Source of the DNA: CAZCDS01 sp964497585
GTDB lineage: Bacteria; Desulfobacterota; Desulfomonilia; Desulfomonilales; Desulfomonilaceae
Assembly: GCA_964497585.1 (NCBI GenBank)
Contig: CAZCDS010000045.1
Coordinates: forward strand, 1-52,779
Length of the DNA stretch: 52,779 bases
Direction: 5' to 3'
Shown: positions 35,388 to 44,416 of the stretch, piece by piece
Position numbering within the stretch: position 1 is the first letter of the stretch
Layout: each line of letters begins with the position of its first letter
Program-made: the position numbers and the translations under genes
The notes under the pieces: model-generated
Databases searched by the model: none
Seen by the model: only the letters and a program-made list of their open reading frames with translations
Told to the model about the DNA's origin: nothing

Positions 35388-35972
35388 ATGTTGTCAGACC
35401 ATGAGCGATTCAAGAACGTAGCCGCGGGAATTCAAAGCTTGGCGCTAGTACTTGCCATCGCAATCGGAGGTGGCTGGACCATGTATACGTTCCGGTCTTT
35501 GAACCAGGCGCAGATGGCAGAGGCACAACTACGGGCCCAACTGAAAGCGCTCAAAGAGAGGCGAACCGTTAACATCACCATCAAGCCGTCGCAGATAGAG
35601 GTACCAAATGACGAGACCCGATATATTTTGGCAATGGTCGAGATCACGAATGTAGGGAACCATCCGGAGATTCTTGAATTTCGGGGACCGCCCTTTACGG
35701 CAAGAAGAGTATTCTTCGACGATCAAGGAAGGCTGCGTGGCGACGCCCCAACGGGAGGAGTAGTGGCCCTTTCAAGTGGAGAAGCTGCCGCTGTTCAAGT
35801 GATGCCGAAGGAACTTGTGAGGCTTCCTTGCATGGCCAAGGTGACAAGCCCCGGCTTGTACTATCTCACCTTCTCGGTTGTCGCATCGGAAGCGGAACAA
35901 CGCGAATCTCTTGCGGAAGGCACAAGAGGGCCTGTGGAATGGGCCGACGCTACTTGTGTTACCGTCCGTTGA
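35388..35972 (+). CDS. Membrane-anchored protein, unknown family
   Basis: A 194-residue protein with one N-terminal membrane span (about 15-32, LALVLAIAIGGGWTMYTF), a short coiled stretch (about 34-58, AQMAEAQLRAQLKALKE), then a beta-rich domain. The N-terminus is likely cytoplasmic and the domain periplasmic. I do not recognise the family. The start at 35388 follows GAGAGG; an ATG four codons earlier lacks a ribosome site. Nothing adjacent suggests a role. Confidence 0.65.
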   Translation: MLSDHERFKNVAAGIQSLALVLAIAIGGGWTMYTFRSLNQAQMAEAQLRAQLKALKERRTVNITIKPSQIEVPNDETRYILAMVEITNVGNHPEILEFRGPPFTARRVFFDDQGRLRGDAPTGGVVALSSGEAAAVQVMPKELVRLPCMAKVTSPGLYYLTFSVVASEAEQRESLAEGTRGPVEWADATCVTVR

Positions 35973-36339
35973 CCCCGAGGCAGTGGATTTGGCAGCCTCA
36001 TGATGACCCTTGTGAGCATAGCCTGTTAGGATTAATAAGGGGTCAGGCCTCGTTTTAGCTCTTACGCGCAGAGATTTCTTCTCAAACGATTCCGGGGTCC
36101 CCGCAACGGAGAATGCGACGCTCTCCTCTGGTCTCCCGCGCGAATCGGACCACTGCTGATTATCTTGGTAATATGAGAGCGGATCGGGAGGACGCTGATC
36201 TGTCCCGCGGTACGCGGGACACATCAGCGGCATCGCACGATTGTGCCCTGTGGAAGACGAGGGGTGCCAATGACCACGCGCCCGCGCGGTCATGCACCTG
36301 TGTAGGGGGCCGGATTATCGGTTCTTTTGCGAAATGGTA
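35973..36339. other. Intergenic with a strong hairpin
   Basis: 367 nt between convergent genes, with no gene. It contains the long hairpin at 36193-36229, listed separately, and the sequence AAGGGGTCAGGCCTCG near 36040. Confidence 0.5.
36193..36229. repeat. 37-nt hairpin, REP-like or terminator
   Basis: CGCTGAT (36193-36199) and TGTCCCGCG (36201-36209) pair with CGCGGGACA (36213-36221) and ATCAGCG (36223-36229). This gives 16 paired bases, one C-C mismatch and a GTA loop. It lies 110 nt past the end of hisG on the minus strand. It lacks a T-run, so a REP-type or processing role is as likely as termination. Confidence 0.6.
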
Positions 36340-37221
36340 TCAGACGATCTTGTTGAGCGAGTATTCGATTATTCCCGTGGCGCCTGCTTTGAGCAATTTC
36401 GGGATCAATGATCGGACAACCTCTTCCGAGATCACCGATTCCACAGCGAACCAGTCGGACTTGTAGAGCCCCGACACCGTCGGCGCGTTAAGGGAGGGTA
36501 GAAGTCTCACCACCGCGTCGAGCTTCTTTTCGGGTACGTTCATTTTCAGGCCGACCATCTTACGGGCTTCCAATGCGGCCTGGAGCAGGAGATGTATCTG
36601 CTCGATCTTTTCCCTCTTGAAGGGGTCTTCAAATGCGGGTCGGTTGGCGATGAATTGCGTGTTGGTCGTGAGAAGGGTGTGAATGATGCGCAGTCCGTTG
36701 GCTCGCAGCGTGCTTCCCGTCTCAGTCACGTCTACGATGGCATCGGCAACCCCCTCCTTGACTTTTGCCTCCGTGCTGCCCCAGGAAAACTCCACCTCCA
36801 CTCGGATTCCCAGTTCGGAAAAGAATTTCTTCGTGACATTGGTCAGTTCGGTGGCTATTCGTTTTCCGTCAAGGTCACGGGGTGTCTCGTAGGGCGATTC
36901 CCCGTCCACCGCGAGCACCCACCGGGCCGGATTCTGCGAGACCTTCGAGTACACAAGGTCGTCAATGACCACCACGTCCGAATCGTTCTCGAGGATCCAG
37001 TCCTTGCCGGTCAGGCCGGCATCGAATGTGCCCTTTTCCACGTAACGCGATATTTCCTGGGCTCTGAGTCGAGCCAGCACTAATTCGTCATCGTCCACGC
37101 TGGGGAAATAGCTGCGAGGAGAGACGTTGATGTTCCACCCCGCTCTGCGAAAGAGATCGATGGTCGCCTGCTCGAGGCTTCCCTTGGGTATCACCAGCTT
37201 CAACCGATCGTTGTTAGTCAA
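36340..37221 (-). CDS. hisG: ATP phosphoribosyltransferase, long form
   Basis: A 293-residue long-form HisG, the first and feedback-regulated enzyme of histidine synthesis. It has the catalytic domains (LVIPKGSLEQATIDLFRRAG at the start, DAIVDVTETGSTLRANGL in the PRPP loop) and the C-terminal regulatory ACT-like domain (about 215-293) that binds histidine. Long-form enzymes do not need HisZ. The start overlaps the end of hisI by 8 nt, so the two are co-translated. The rest of the his genes are elsewhere. Confidence 0.95.
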   Translation of the reverse strand: MTNNDRLKLVIPKGSLEQATIDLFRRAGWNINVSPRSYFPSVDDDELVLARLRAQEISRYVEKGTFDAGLTGKDWILENDSDVVVIDDLVYSKVSQNPARWVLAVDGESPYETPRDLDGKRIATELTNVTKKFFSELGIRVEVEFSWGSTEAKVKEGVADAIVDVTETGSTLRANGLRIIHTLLTTNTQFIANRPAFEDPFKREKIEQIHLLLQAALEARKMVGLKMNVPEKKLDAVVRLLPSLNAPTVSGLYKSDWFAVESVISEEVVRSLIPKLLKAGATGIIEYSLNKIV

Positions 37222-37561
37222 TTTCTTCCATTTCTCCTTCAGAGGTTATGCGCCGGTAGAAGCAACTCCACTTCTTTGTATGGCACGCTCCGTCACCCTG
37301 CTGGTCGACGATAAGCAGGATGGTATCCTGATCGCAATCCACCCTAACCTCTCTGACGATTTGGATGTCTCCGGAGGTAGCTCCCTTGCGCCACAGTTCC
37401 TGCCTGGATCTGCTCCAGTAGCAGGCTCGGCCTTCCCTGAGGGTGGTCTCCAGGGCCTGCTCGTTCATGTACGCGAGCATCAGGACCGAGCCGGTACGGG
37501 CGTCCTGTGCTATTGCGGGAACGAGTCCGCCTGATTTCTCGAAATTCACCTCGGGTTTCAT
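37214..37561 (-). CDS. hisI: Phosphoribosyl-AMP cyclohydrolase
   Basis: A 115-residue single-domain HisI, third step of histidine synthesis. Conserved metal-binding and active-site features are YWSRSRQELWRKGATSGD, VDCDQDTILLIV (Cys-Asp) and GACHTKKWSCFYRR. It is not fused to HisE. It precedes hisG on the minus strand with an 8-nt overlap. Confidence 0.95.
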   Translation of the reverse strand: MKPEVNFEKSGGLVPAIAQDARTGSVLMLAYMNEQALETTLREGRACYWSRSRQELWRKGATSGDIQIVREVRVDCDQDTILLIVDQQGDGACHTKKWSCFYRRITSEGEMEEID

Positions 37562-37674
37562 GTTCCCGTCCTCATCCTTCGTCGCGAAAGGGCAGACTCT
37601 TATCCCCCGTGACCCTGGCCGCAGGGCACAATAGGGGGTCTGTCAACACATCGCTTTCGCAGGCCGTGGCCGTG

Positions 37675-37827
37675 CTACCGTAGGATGATATCGACGATAT
37701 GGATGGTCTGGTCGCTCCGTTCCCAGTCCATTTTGTCCATCCAGTCTCTGACGCGCTTCCACGAGCATCCACCGAGGAGAAGGAGCACAAGCCCCATCAC
37801 GATCCATTTCTTCAGAGCATCTATCAC
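37675..37827 (-). CDS. Small lipoprotein
   Basis: About 50 residues from a GTG start at 37827, preceded by GGGGAG. The signal has a hydrophobic core WIVMGLVLLLLGG and a lipobox LGGC (Cys21). The mature part is short: SWKRVRDWMDKMDWERSDQ and a hydrophobic end. A longer frame to 37902 exists. It is loosely similar in design to the lipoprotein at 12696. The family is unknown. Confidence 0.5.
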   Translation of the reverse strand: MIDALKKWIVMGLVLLLLGGCSWKRVRDWMDKMDWERSDQTIHIVDIILR

Positions 37828-38116
37828 GGAATCTCCCCGGGCAGTATTATCGTTGGCTGACGTTGCGGGTTTCATCATACATCCCTTCAGCACGGGAAAC
37901 AAGCAGGCTCCAGTACTGAATGTTGTTTCTAGCTCTTGATTCCATCATATGGTAATAATAGGCTATTCTATTGATTTTTGCAACCGGTTATGATAGGATC
38001 ATCTCCAAGCCACGGCCAACCGTCGCCGCAATCGCGTCCCGGAAGTCGCGCGGCACGAAGTTCGTGGCAGGCCCGCCCGGAACTCGCCGGAGGGCACCGT
38101 AATCACGGAGGCTGAC

Positions 38117-38575
38117 ATGAAGAAGGTCTTTACCGCAGCTACTGCCCTGATTCTGGCCCTAGCACTAGTTTGCACGTGTTTCGCGTTCGAGACGGACTTC
38201 GATGACCTGAACAAATTCGAACGCAACCTGCCCGGGTGGAAGTTCGGACGAGGAGTCGTGAATATCCTCATCGCGCCCCTGGAACTCATCACCCAACCGA
38301 CCAATAATGCGATCAAGGGAGGCTACTGGGGGGCGTATGACGGAGGCGCCAAAGGTTGGATAGCCGGATCGACCAACGGTTTCATCGCGGGAATCGGTCC
38401 GGGTATCTACGGTACTGTCAAGAGAGCCACCACTGGTGTCCTAGAGATCCTCACTTTCTGGAAACCGGAATACGGGCCGACAATAGACCCGGAATACGGA
38501 ACAAGAAGTCTTGCGTGGGGTAAGCGCGACTACTTTGACACCGATCCCTTCTGGTACACAGGGCCCTGGCGATAA
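38117..38575 (+). CDS. Exported TIGR04073-like protein
   Basis: A 152-residue exported protein: signal peptide (about 5-22), then FERNLPGWKFGRGVVNILIAPLELITQP and repeats of Gly-rich hydrophobic segments (GGAKGWIAGSTNGFIAGIGPGIYGTVKRATTGVLEILTF). This matches my recollection of the exosortase-system-associated family TIGR04073. The two Gly-rich segments could insert in a membrane. No exosortase or PEP-CTERM gene is in the window, so the system link rests on family knowledge. Confidence 0.75.
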   Translation: MKKVFTAATALILALALVCTCFAFETDFDDLNKFERNLPGWKFGRGVVNILIAPLELITQPTNNAIKGGYWGAYDGGAKGWIAGSTNGFIAGIGPGIYGTVKRATTGVLEILTFWKPEYGPTIDPEYGTRSLAWGKRDYFDTDPFWYTGPWR

Positions 38576-38673
38576 CCCGCCGCCGGAATATGCGGCGCTG
38601 AGCGACAACCGGTTGACGGGCCACGAGGCCCTTCCCGCCGGCCATACCGAATACCTGCTGATCACCGAATCGC

Positions 38674-38713
38674 AAAAAAAACGATGGAGGAGGAGCCGAG
38701 ACTCCCCCTCCAT
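38674..38713 (-). terminator. Rho-independent terminator of the trx operon
   Basis: On the minus strand, a 12-bp stem (38702-38713 with 38684-38695, one mismatch, 6-nt loop) is followed by CG and eight T (A-run 38674-38681 on the plus strand). It lies 43 nt past the trxB stop. Confidence 0.8.
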
Positions 38714-38755
38714 TGTCATCAGAATGCAATTCCTGTTACCGCGACCCTGACTTCC

Positions 38756-39673
38756 TCAGAGGTTTTCCAGGTAATTCTGCGCGCTGTACGCGGCCGCTGC
38801 GCCATCACCCACCGCGGTCGATATCTGTCTCAGGGACTTGGATCTTATGTCCCCTGCAGCATAAAGTCCCGGGGTTTTGCAGGCCATGCCTGAATCCGTG
38901 ATGATGAACCCACGGTCATCAGCCTCCACCATCTCCGAGAGCCCGTCAATAAGATTCGGATGAAGCCCCACGTAGAAGAAGACCCCATACACGGGGAGGT
39001 CTGTTTCCGATCCATCCTTGACAGACCTGATGCGCAGGGCCTCGACACCGTGTTTTCCGATGACCGCCACGGGTACGTGGCTCCAATGGATTTGGATCTT
39101 AGGTTCCGCAAAGGCTTTTTCTTGAATCTCCTTGACCGCTCGCAACTCATCCCTCCGGTGAATGAGGTGCACTCGCTCGGCAAACCGGGTGAGATAGGCC
39201 GCTTCCTGCACCGCGGAATCGCCTCCGCCCACCACGGCAACTTCCTGATCGCGATAGAACGGACCGTCGCACACCGCGCAATAGCTGACTCCTCTGCCAG
39301 TCAGGTCCTCTTCGCCAGGAATGCCCAGTTTGACGGGCGAAGCCCCCAGAGCAAGGATGAGAGCCTTACAGGAGGAGTCCTCACCCGACTCTCTCACCAA
39401 CCGGAAGCCGTCGTCAGTCTTGGAGACCTTGACGACTCCTTCCCGATCGATGCGCAGGCCGAAGCCGACCGCCTGCGCCTCCATGCGTTGAGCAAGGTCG
39501 GCTCCGGCGATCGGTTCGACGCCCGGATAGTTCTCCACCATCGCGGTGTCGTTGATCTGACCGCCCGAAACCACCTTTTCCAGGAGTCGGACCCGCAGCC
39601 GCGCCCGGGACGCGTACATTCCCGCGGTGAGCCCTGCTGGCCCTCCGCCGATAATGACGAGATCTTCGACCAT
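38756..39673 (-). CDS. trxB: Thioredoxin reductase
   Basis: A 305-residue NADPH-dependent flavoprotein. It has the FAD Rossmann motif IIGGGPAGLTAGMYASRA, the redox pair CAVCDG (about 132-137), the NADPH-binding VVGGGDSAVQEA (about 148-159), and the C-terminal YAAGDIRSK FAD segment. It keeps thioredoxin reduced. The start is 1 nt past the trxA stop. It is the last gene of a four-gene operon (sigma, anti-sigma, trxA, trxB). Confidence 0.95.
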   Translation of the reverse strand: MVEDLVIIGGGPAGLTAGMYASRARLRVRLLEKVVSGGQINDTAMVENYPGVEPIAGADLAQRMEAQAVGFGLRIDREGVVKVSKTDDGFRLVRESGEDSSCKALILALGASPVKLGIPGEEDLTGRGVSYCAVCDGPFYRDQEVAVVGGGDSAVQEAAYLTRFAERVHLIHRRDELRAVKEIQEKAFAEPKIQIHWSHVPVAVIGKHGVEALRIRSVKDGSETDLPVYGVFFYVGLHPNLIDGLSEMVEADDRGFIITDSGMACKTPGLYAAGDIRSKSLRQISTAVGDGAAAAYSAQNYLENL

Positions 39674-39674
39674 T

Positions 39675-40007
39675 TCAGCTGGCCTTATCGAGAAGTTCCT
39701 TTATGCGTGCCTTGGGAACCGCGCCGACTATCTGATCGACCAGTTCACCTCCCTTGAAGAGCATAAGCGTGGGGATCCCTCGAATACCGTACTTGGTAGG
39801 GGTCTGTTTGTTTTCGTCGACGTTGAACTTGGCAACTTTCACCTTGCCGGCGTACTCGTCGGCCAATTCCTCTACCACGGGCCCAACCTGCCGGCAGGGT
39901 CCACACCAGGCAGCCCAGAAATCTACCAAAACAGGAAGCTCTGACTGCAGAATCTCCTTGTCAAAGTCCGCATCGCCGATGTGGTGCAGGTTTTCATTCT
40001 CTGCCAT
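39675..40007 (-). CDS. trxA: Thioredoxin
   Basis: A 110-residue thioredoxin with the active site WAAWCGPCRQ and the cis-Pro loop GIRGIPTLMLF. The start at 40007 follows GAGGAG 7 nt upstream; an upstream frame adds nine unsupported residues. It carries electrons from TrxB to target disulfides in the cytoplasm and could also act on the cysteines of the anti-sigma factor encoded 14 nt upstream. Confidence 0.95.
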   Translation of the reverse strand: MAENENLHHIGDADFDKEILQSELPVLVDFWAAWCGPCRQVGPVVEELADEYAGKVKVAKFNVDENKQTPTKYGIRGIPTLMLFKGGELVDQIVGAVPKARIKELLDKAS

Positions 40008-40021
40008 ATTGGTTCTCCTCT

Positions 40022-40279
40022 CTAAGAAAAGCATTCATCACCTTTACAGTGTTTTCGCAGATACTCCTTGAGTCGTTGACGCACCTCGTCCGGAATCTCG
40101 TCCGAGACCCCTTCGCTACATATCTGGACGGTCGCCCTCAGCGATTCAAAGGCCTGTGCACAGGGAGGGCACTTCCTCAGATGCTCCTCGATCAAGGAGC
40201 ACTCATGCTGCCCGATTTCCCCGTCAAGGTAGTCGGAGAGTCGAGCACAGAACTCCTTACAGGTCTTCATCTGACTCAT
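40022..40279 (-). CDS. RsrA-like zinc anti-sigma factor
   Basis: An 85-residue soluble ZAS anti-sigma factor. The zinc motif is His-x3-Cys-x2-Cys (EEHLRKCPPC, His33, Cys37, Cys40), with additional Cys7 and Cys11 upstream and Cys27. Two more cysteines lie in the C-terminal tail. No membrane span is present. This arrangement is that of redox-sensing RsrA-type proteins, which release their sigma factor when thiols oxidise. The start overlaps the sigma gene stop by 4 nt. An internal ATG at codon 4 is an alternative start. Confidence 0.87.
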   Translation of the reverse strand: MSQMKTCKEFCARLSDYLDGEIGQHECSLIEEHLRKCPPCAQAFESLRATVQICSEGVSDEIPDEVRQRLKEYLRKHCKGDECFS

Positions 40280-40890
40280 GACTCACTTCCTTGGGTCGAG
40301 GCATCTTTTTCCATGTAATAGCCCACAAGGCTCTCCCGGACTGCATTTCGTGCCCGGTGAAGACGGGATTTGACCGCCGGCACCGAAGCCTCCATGATCT
40401 GGGCGACCTCTTTGATCGAGAAGCCCTCCACGTCCCTGAGCACCAACACGGAGCGATAGAGAAGTGGGAGGTCATCGATGGCCTCTTCAATCTTCTCGCG
40501 TCCCTCTTTGGAGAGCAGCATCTCCTGCGGGTTCCTCAGGAACTCGGGAGAATCCGTCAGGAAGGGAAAGTCGGTATCTCCTCTTATCTCGTCGTTGTAC
40601 TGGACACTCTCCGGCCTGTGTTTTCTCAGGAACATGAGCGCGTTGTTCGTGGCGATCCTGAAAAGCCAGGTTGAAAAGGCGGAGTTACCCGAGAAGCTTT
40701 CCAGCCCCTTGTACGCGTTAAAAAAAGTCTCCTGCAACAGGTCCTCGGCCAACTGATCGTCCCTTACCATCTTTCTCAGGTGACGGAAGACTCTTCCCTG
40801 ATACTTTTCGACCAGCTCCTCGAAGGCATCGTAGTCTCCGTCAAGAACTCTGTTGATAGATTTTCGATCTTCGTTCGTCACTACGTTCAT
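40276..40890 (-). CDS. ECF sigma factor, SigR/RpoE-like
   Basis: A 204-residue ECF sigma factor: region 2 (AFEELVEKYQGRVFRHLRKMV, then LAEDLLQETFFNAYKGLESF and FSTWLFRIATNNALMFLRKH) and region 4 (LPLLYRSVLVLRDVEGFSIKEVAQIMEASVPAVKSRLHRAR). Directly coupled to an RsrA-like gene and followed by trxA and trxB, it likely drives a disulfide-stress response and its own operon. I did not find a convincing consensus promoter for autoregulation. Confidence 0.92.
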   Translation of the reverse strand: MNVVTNEDRKSINRVLDGDYDAFEELVEKYQGRVFRHLRKMVRDDQLAEDLLQETFFNAYKGLESFSGNSAFSTWLFRIATNNALMFLRKHRPESVQYNDEIRGDTDFPFLTDSPEFLRNPQEMLLSKEGREKIEEAIDDLPLLYRSVLVLRDVEGFSIKEVAQIMEASVPAVKSRLHRARNAVRESLVGYYMEKDASTQGSES

Positions 40891-41244
40891 TTATAGGATG
40901 CACAAGAAATGGAAAAGATTCCAATTAATCGGACTCATAACCCTAACCAACCATAGTCTTGATCTCTTATCCGTGTCAAGGGCAAAGCCACGAACGGGTA
41001 ATCGTTCATCGTGAGGATTTCGCCGGCGGAAGATCCCACTACCAATCCACAGAGAGGATTAAAGAATTCCCCCCGTACTCCGCTCCGAGGCACCCTTTTC
41101 CCTCGTTCCCACCCTGGAGCCGCGCAATGCCTGAGGTAGGGCGCCGGCCGCTAACAAACGGGCTTCCGCCACCCACCGGGAATCGGCAAAACCGGTTGCT
41201 TCTCCGGCTTGCCAACGGTATGATAGGTGTGGCAAGGAGGGCCG
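40891..41244. other. Divergent intergenic region
   Basis: 354 nt between the sigma/trx operon and the sirtuin gene. No gene was seen. It holds promoters for both; minus-strand GGAAT (40918-40922) near the sigma gene is only weakly suggestive of an ECF -35 box. Confidence 0.35.
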
Positions 41245-42033
41245 ATGCACACACTAATTGACCGTGCAGCGGCGGCACTGGTCAACGCGAAAAACGCGGT
41301 GGCGTTGACTGGCGCGGGCGTGAGCACTGAATCCGGTATTCCTGATTTCCGCAGTCCGGGAGGGCTCTGGGAACGCGTGGACCCCGGCGAATTCTCAATC
41401 GATCGTTTTCTCCAGAATCCCGCACGGTTTTGGAAATTGCACCTCGACTTGAAAGCCTCGGGCGAGTTCGACCTCGCGTCGGCCGAACCCAACGATGCGC
41501 ACCTGGCCATGGCGCGGCTGGAACAGCTTGGCCTGCTCAAATGCGTGATTACCCAGAACGTCGACAACCTCCACCAGAAGGCCGGCTCCGCGGAAGTGGT
41601 GGAGTTCCACGGAAACCTGCTCAGGGCCGCATGTATGAAGTGCAGGTCGGTCGAACCCATTGAGAACGTGGAAAACCGCCTGGCTCGAGGGACGGAAGAG
41701 ACCCCGAAGTGCCCCCATTGCGGCGGCCTCCTCAAACCGGATGCCGTCTTCTTCGGAGAGGCGATACCGCCCAAGGCCCTTGCGATATCGCAAGTCCAGA
41801 CGCAAAAGTGCGACGTGCTCCTCGTTGTGGGGACTTCGCTGCAAGTCTTTCCTGCCGCTCAGATTCCACTCTCCGTCAAGTTCAAGTCCCCGCCGGCCAC
41901 GGTGCTTGAAGTCAATCGGGATCCCTCTGCAATGCACGAACAGGTCACGGACATTCTCCTCCTCGGCAGCGCAGGCGATATTATGAAGAGGCTCGTGGCA
42001 AAGGTCGAAGAGAAGCTCGCTGAAAAAGCCTGA
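41245..42033 (+). CDS. NAD-dependent protein deacylase (sirtuin)
   Basis: A 262-residue Sir2-family deacylase. NAD-binding GAGVSTESGIPDFRS (about 24-38), TQNVDNLHQKAG (about 108-119), the catalytic His in EFHGNLL, and the zinc Cys pairs CMKC and CPHC are present. It removes acyl groups from lysines using NAD, a fit for an organism with heavy acyl-CoA traffic. The start at 41245 follows AAGGAGG. It stands alone. Confidence 0.93.
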   Translation: MHTLIDRAAAALVNAKNAVALTGAGVSTESGIPDFRSPGGLWERVDPGEFSIDRFLQNPARFWKLHLDLKASGEFDLASAEPNDAHLAMARLEQLGLLKCVITQNVDNLHQKAGSAEVVEFHGNLLRAACMKCRSVEPIENVENRLARGTEETPKCPHCGGLLKPDAVFFGEAIPPKALAISQVQTQKCDVLLVVGTSLQVFPAAQIPLSVKFKSPPATVLEVNRDPSAMHEQVTDILLLGSAGDIMKRLVAKVEEKLAEKA

Positions 42034-42104
42034 GAACGGGTCGAGGATGGAATGGGCCACGGATGGAATCGGGCCCATCGAGCGAATCGCGCGTTTCGCT
42101 TGAT

Positions 42105-42869
42105 TCAGAACATGACTGATGACTCGATGAAGAACCCCTTACGCGTCAGATCGACGGTATCAAGCCCTCTGTTCATCTTGAGGTTCCAAAAGCGGTACCC
42201 GGCCTTAATGGTCCACGTCCAGAGTTCGTTGACCGGGATATCCACGGCGGAGCCCACCACCCAATCCCACGATGCGAGGCTCTCGTAGTCCCACCAATTC
42301 AAGCGCGTATACACGTTGGGGCGTATCGCGACGCCTTGAAGCATCGGGTAGAAGATCCCGTGAAGCCCCAGGGAGGGGATCACCCGAGTCGCGCTCTCCC
42401 CATAGGTGTAGACCGTGTTGCCTACCCTGACGTTGTCGACAGAGCTCTGCACGTTGGTGAAATCCACATCGACATTGAAACCGATCAGCGTTCGGGGCGA
42501 CATGTAGAAATCGAGATCGTAACCGATCCTCAGATCCGTCAACCTGAGCCAGGAATTTTTCGCTGCCTGATCGTAGAGTGTCCAGGGCTCCAGGCGGATT
42601 CGGAAAACATGGATGTTGTAGAGTCGCGCGCTCCCGAAGTACTCCCATACCACCGATTCCTGCCTGAGTCCCAGATTGTCCGTGATGTCCACTCTTGTGC
42701 GGTCGGGCTGGATCAAATCCCCCTCGATTGAGCTGAACCAGATTCTTGCCCCGCCGTCCAGTCGGAGACAGGGAGGAATCTCCCACGCGTGGACATTGCC
42801 GAGAAGCAGGTACCAGAGCAACGTGAGCCATGCAAGAATTAGGAGCTTTTTAATACGTATATACGGCAT
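42105..42869 (-). CDS. Predicted outer-membrane beta-barrel protein
   Basis: A 254-residue protein with a signal peptide (about 8-28, LLILAWLTLLWYLLLGNVHA) and a mature part of alternating aromatic and polar residues (RLDGGARIWFSS, WLRLTDLRIGYDLDFYMS, VYTRLNWWDYESL, WTWTIKAGYRFWNL). It ends in Phe (SSVMF), as expected for BAM substrates. I cannot name the family or ligand. It is convergent with the sirtuin gene. Confidence 0.75.
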   Translation of the reverse strand: MPYIRIKKLLILAWLTLLWYLLLGNVHAWEIPPCLRLDGGARIWFSSIEGDLIQPDRTRVDITDNLGLRQESVVWEYFGSARLYNIHVFRIRLEPWTLYDQAAKNSWLRLTDLRIGYDLDFYMSPRTLIGFNVDVDFTNVQSSVDNVRVGNTVYTYGESATRVIPSLGLHGIFYPMLQGVAIRPNVYTRLNWWDYESLASWDWVVGSAVDIPVNELWTWTIKAGYRFWNLKMNRGLDTVDLTRKGFFIESSVMF

Positions 42870-43152
42870 GTTGTGCTACTAATCTAGTACACCAACTTAT
42901 CAAAACGCCATAACTAATATATCTTAAAGGCTATTTTGTCAAGGCAAAACGAGGGAGAAGGTCCGCCTTCCGGGTCGGGAGGAACGCTGTTTCCGGATGC
43001 CGTTGAATTAGCCGTCTGCCCAGGACCGGGGCCCGGCTTTGTCTGTCTGACGAACCGGCCTGATGGGATCCGCCCTACGTCCCATGCAAGAGGGGACCGG
43101 GAAGCACCTTGTGCAAAAAGGATCTCCCCGGCGGACTCGTACGCAAACGCCG

Positions 43153-43980
43153 TCACGCCATGCGCTCCAGCACGATTCGCGTTGCCAGGTCGTCGAAGAA
43201 GTGATAGCCGGAACCGCCCGCGGCCAACACATCGAGGAGTTCATCGGGTTTCTTTACCCACACGCCGCCGACGATTCTGACTCCCCTGTCGAAGAGGGGC
43301 TCGGGGAGGAGACTCGCAGTGGGCCCCATGACCGCGATCTCGGCTCCGGGCTTCGCCGCGTCAAGGATCGGCTCCAAGGTGTGGTTGATGAGTGTTACGC
43401 CGGTGACGATGAGGACGTCTGCGGTGCTGATGATCGATTCGGATTCATCTGCGGGAACGAAGTGGGATATCTCATCTTCATGCAGGGTCCGCGGGTCCTG
43501 CTCGATTACCCACCAGCTCCCTCCCCGTCTCTTGAGCGCTCTCAATGTGGGCACGAAGGCCCCGATCACCGCGACGGACTTCTCAAAAGGCATTCTGACT
43601 GCGTCCTGAGCGTCCATGCCTTCGGTAATGGTGTACCGCCCCTTCAGTCCCGCCTCCCAACAGGTGGCGCTCAGAGCGTTCAGCGTCGCTATTGCCACCG
43701 CAGTCTTGATCGGCTCGTTCGAATTGAGAGAGCGGAGGATAGACTCAGCCGCTGTCCCCTTGATGCGCACCGGATCGAAGATTCGACCCGCCGAACTGGG
43801 ACAACACACCGCCTGAGGTATCTCTTTCACGGGCGTGTAGCATATCCCGGCCACGTTGTTCGACAATTTTACACCTGTAAAGAACAACCCCACAGCCACT
43901 CTTTCGATCCGCAGCGACGTGGCGTTTTCTCCGAGGCTTTCCCGTGCAATTTCCGCCGCTTCTTCAAGGATAGGCAACAT
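43153..43980 (-). CDS. DUF4213/DUF364 putative metal-chelation protein
   Basis: A 275-residue protein matching the DUF4213 N-terminal (about 20-90) plus DUF364 C-terminal (about 130-270) architecture: VAVGLFFTGVKLSNNVAGICYTP at the start, then VAVIGAFVPTLRAL and ADVLIVTGVTLINHTLEPIL. The family is proposed to chelate heavy metals or a metal cofactor and often lies near molybdopterin enzymes or nitrogenase-like loci. Nothing adjacent specifies the metal. It is transcribed alone. Confidence 0.83.
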   Translation of the reverse strand: MLPILEEAAEIARESLGENATSLRIERVAVGLFFTGVKLSNNVAGICYTPVKEIPQAVCCPSSAGRIFDPVRIKGTAAESILRSLNSNEPIKTAVAIATLNALSATCWEAGLKGRYTITEGMDAQDAVRMPFEKSVAVIGAFVPTLRALKRRGGSWWVIEQDPRTLHEDEISHFVPADESESIISTADVLIVTGVTLINHTLEPILDAAKPGAEIAVMGPTASLLPEPLFDRGVRIVGGVWVKKPDELLDVLAAGGSGYHFFDDLATRIVLERMA

Positions 43981-44416
43981 TCTCCTCCTTTTTACGCGAC
44001 AAATCGTCCGGCAAAATTGTCTTATGTGTGTGAGGGAATTGTCTTCCAGTTGACGAATCGAGCATCGTACAAAATTCAGGTGACCTTCGCCGGCTCCTCG
44101 GGTTGGATACGTCGCCGAGACGACAGCCTCTCACCGGTATAAATTCTACCTTTCGAGTCCAGACTTGGCAAGCCGAGACCGGACGGAGGGAGCTCATGGG
44201 CAGGTTCCCGTGGGAGGACGATTCGAGGCCGGCGCTCACTTCATTGCGCTGATGAGTCTGCAGCCCGGATCGGTGTGCTGGGGACAGAGGGAAGGGAGGT
44301 GGTTTCCTGAAGAAATAGACCTGGGGATCCATCGTGGGAGATTGTGGAAACGCATCGGTTTCTGATCACTTCCGGCAGCGTGGGAAGTCTGTCCGGGAGA
44401 AAGGAGGGTTGCGCAA
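43981..44416. other. Intergenic, no gene seen
   Basis: 436 nt between divergent genes. No reading frame has recognisable features. A GAGAAAGGAGGGTTGCGCAA leader at its end serves the gene at 44417. Confidence 0.4.

Noticed and set aside
34601..35404. 267-codon plus-strand frame crossing an intergenic gap
   Set aside because: It overlaps the DUF4189 gene in another phase, lacks a ribosome site and has no motif.
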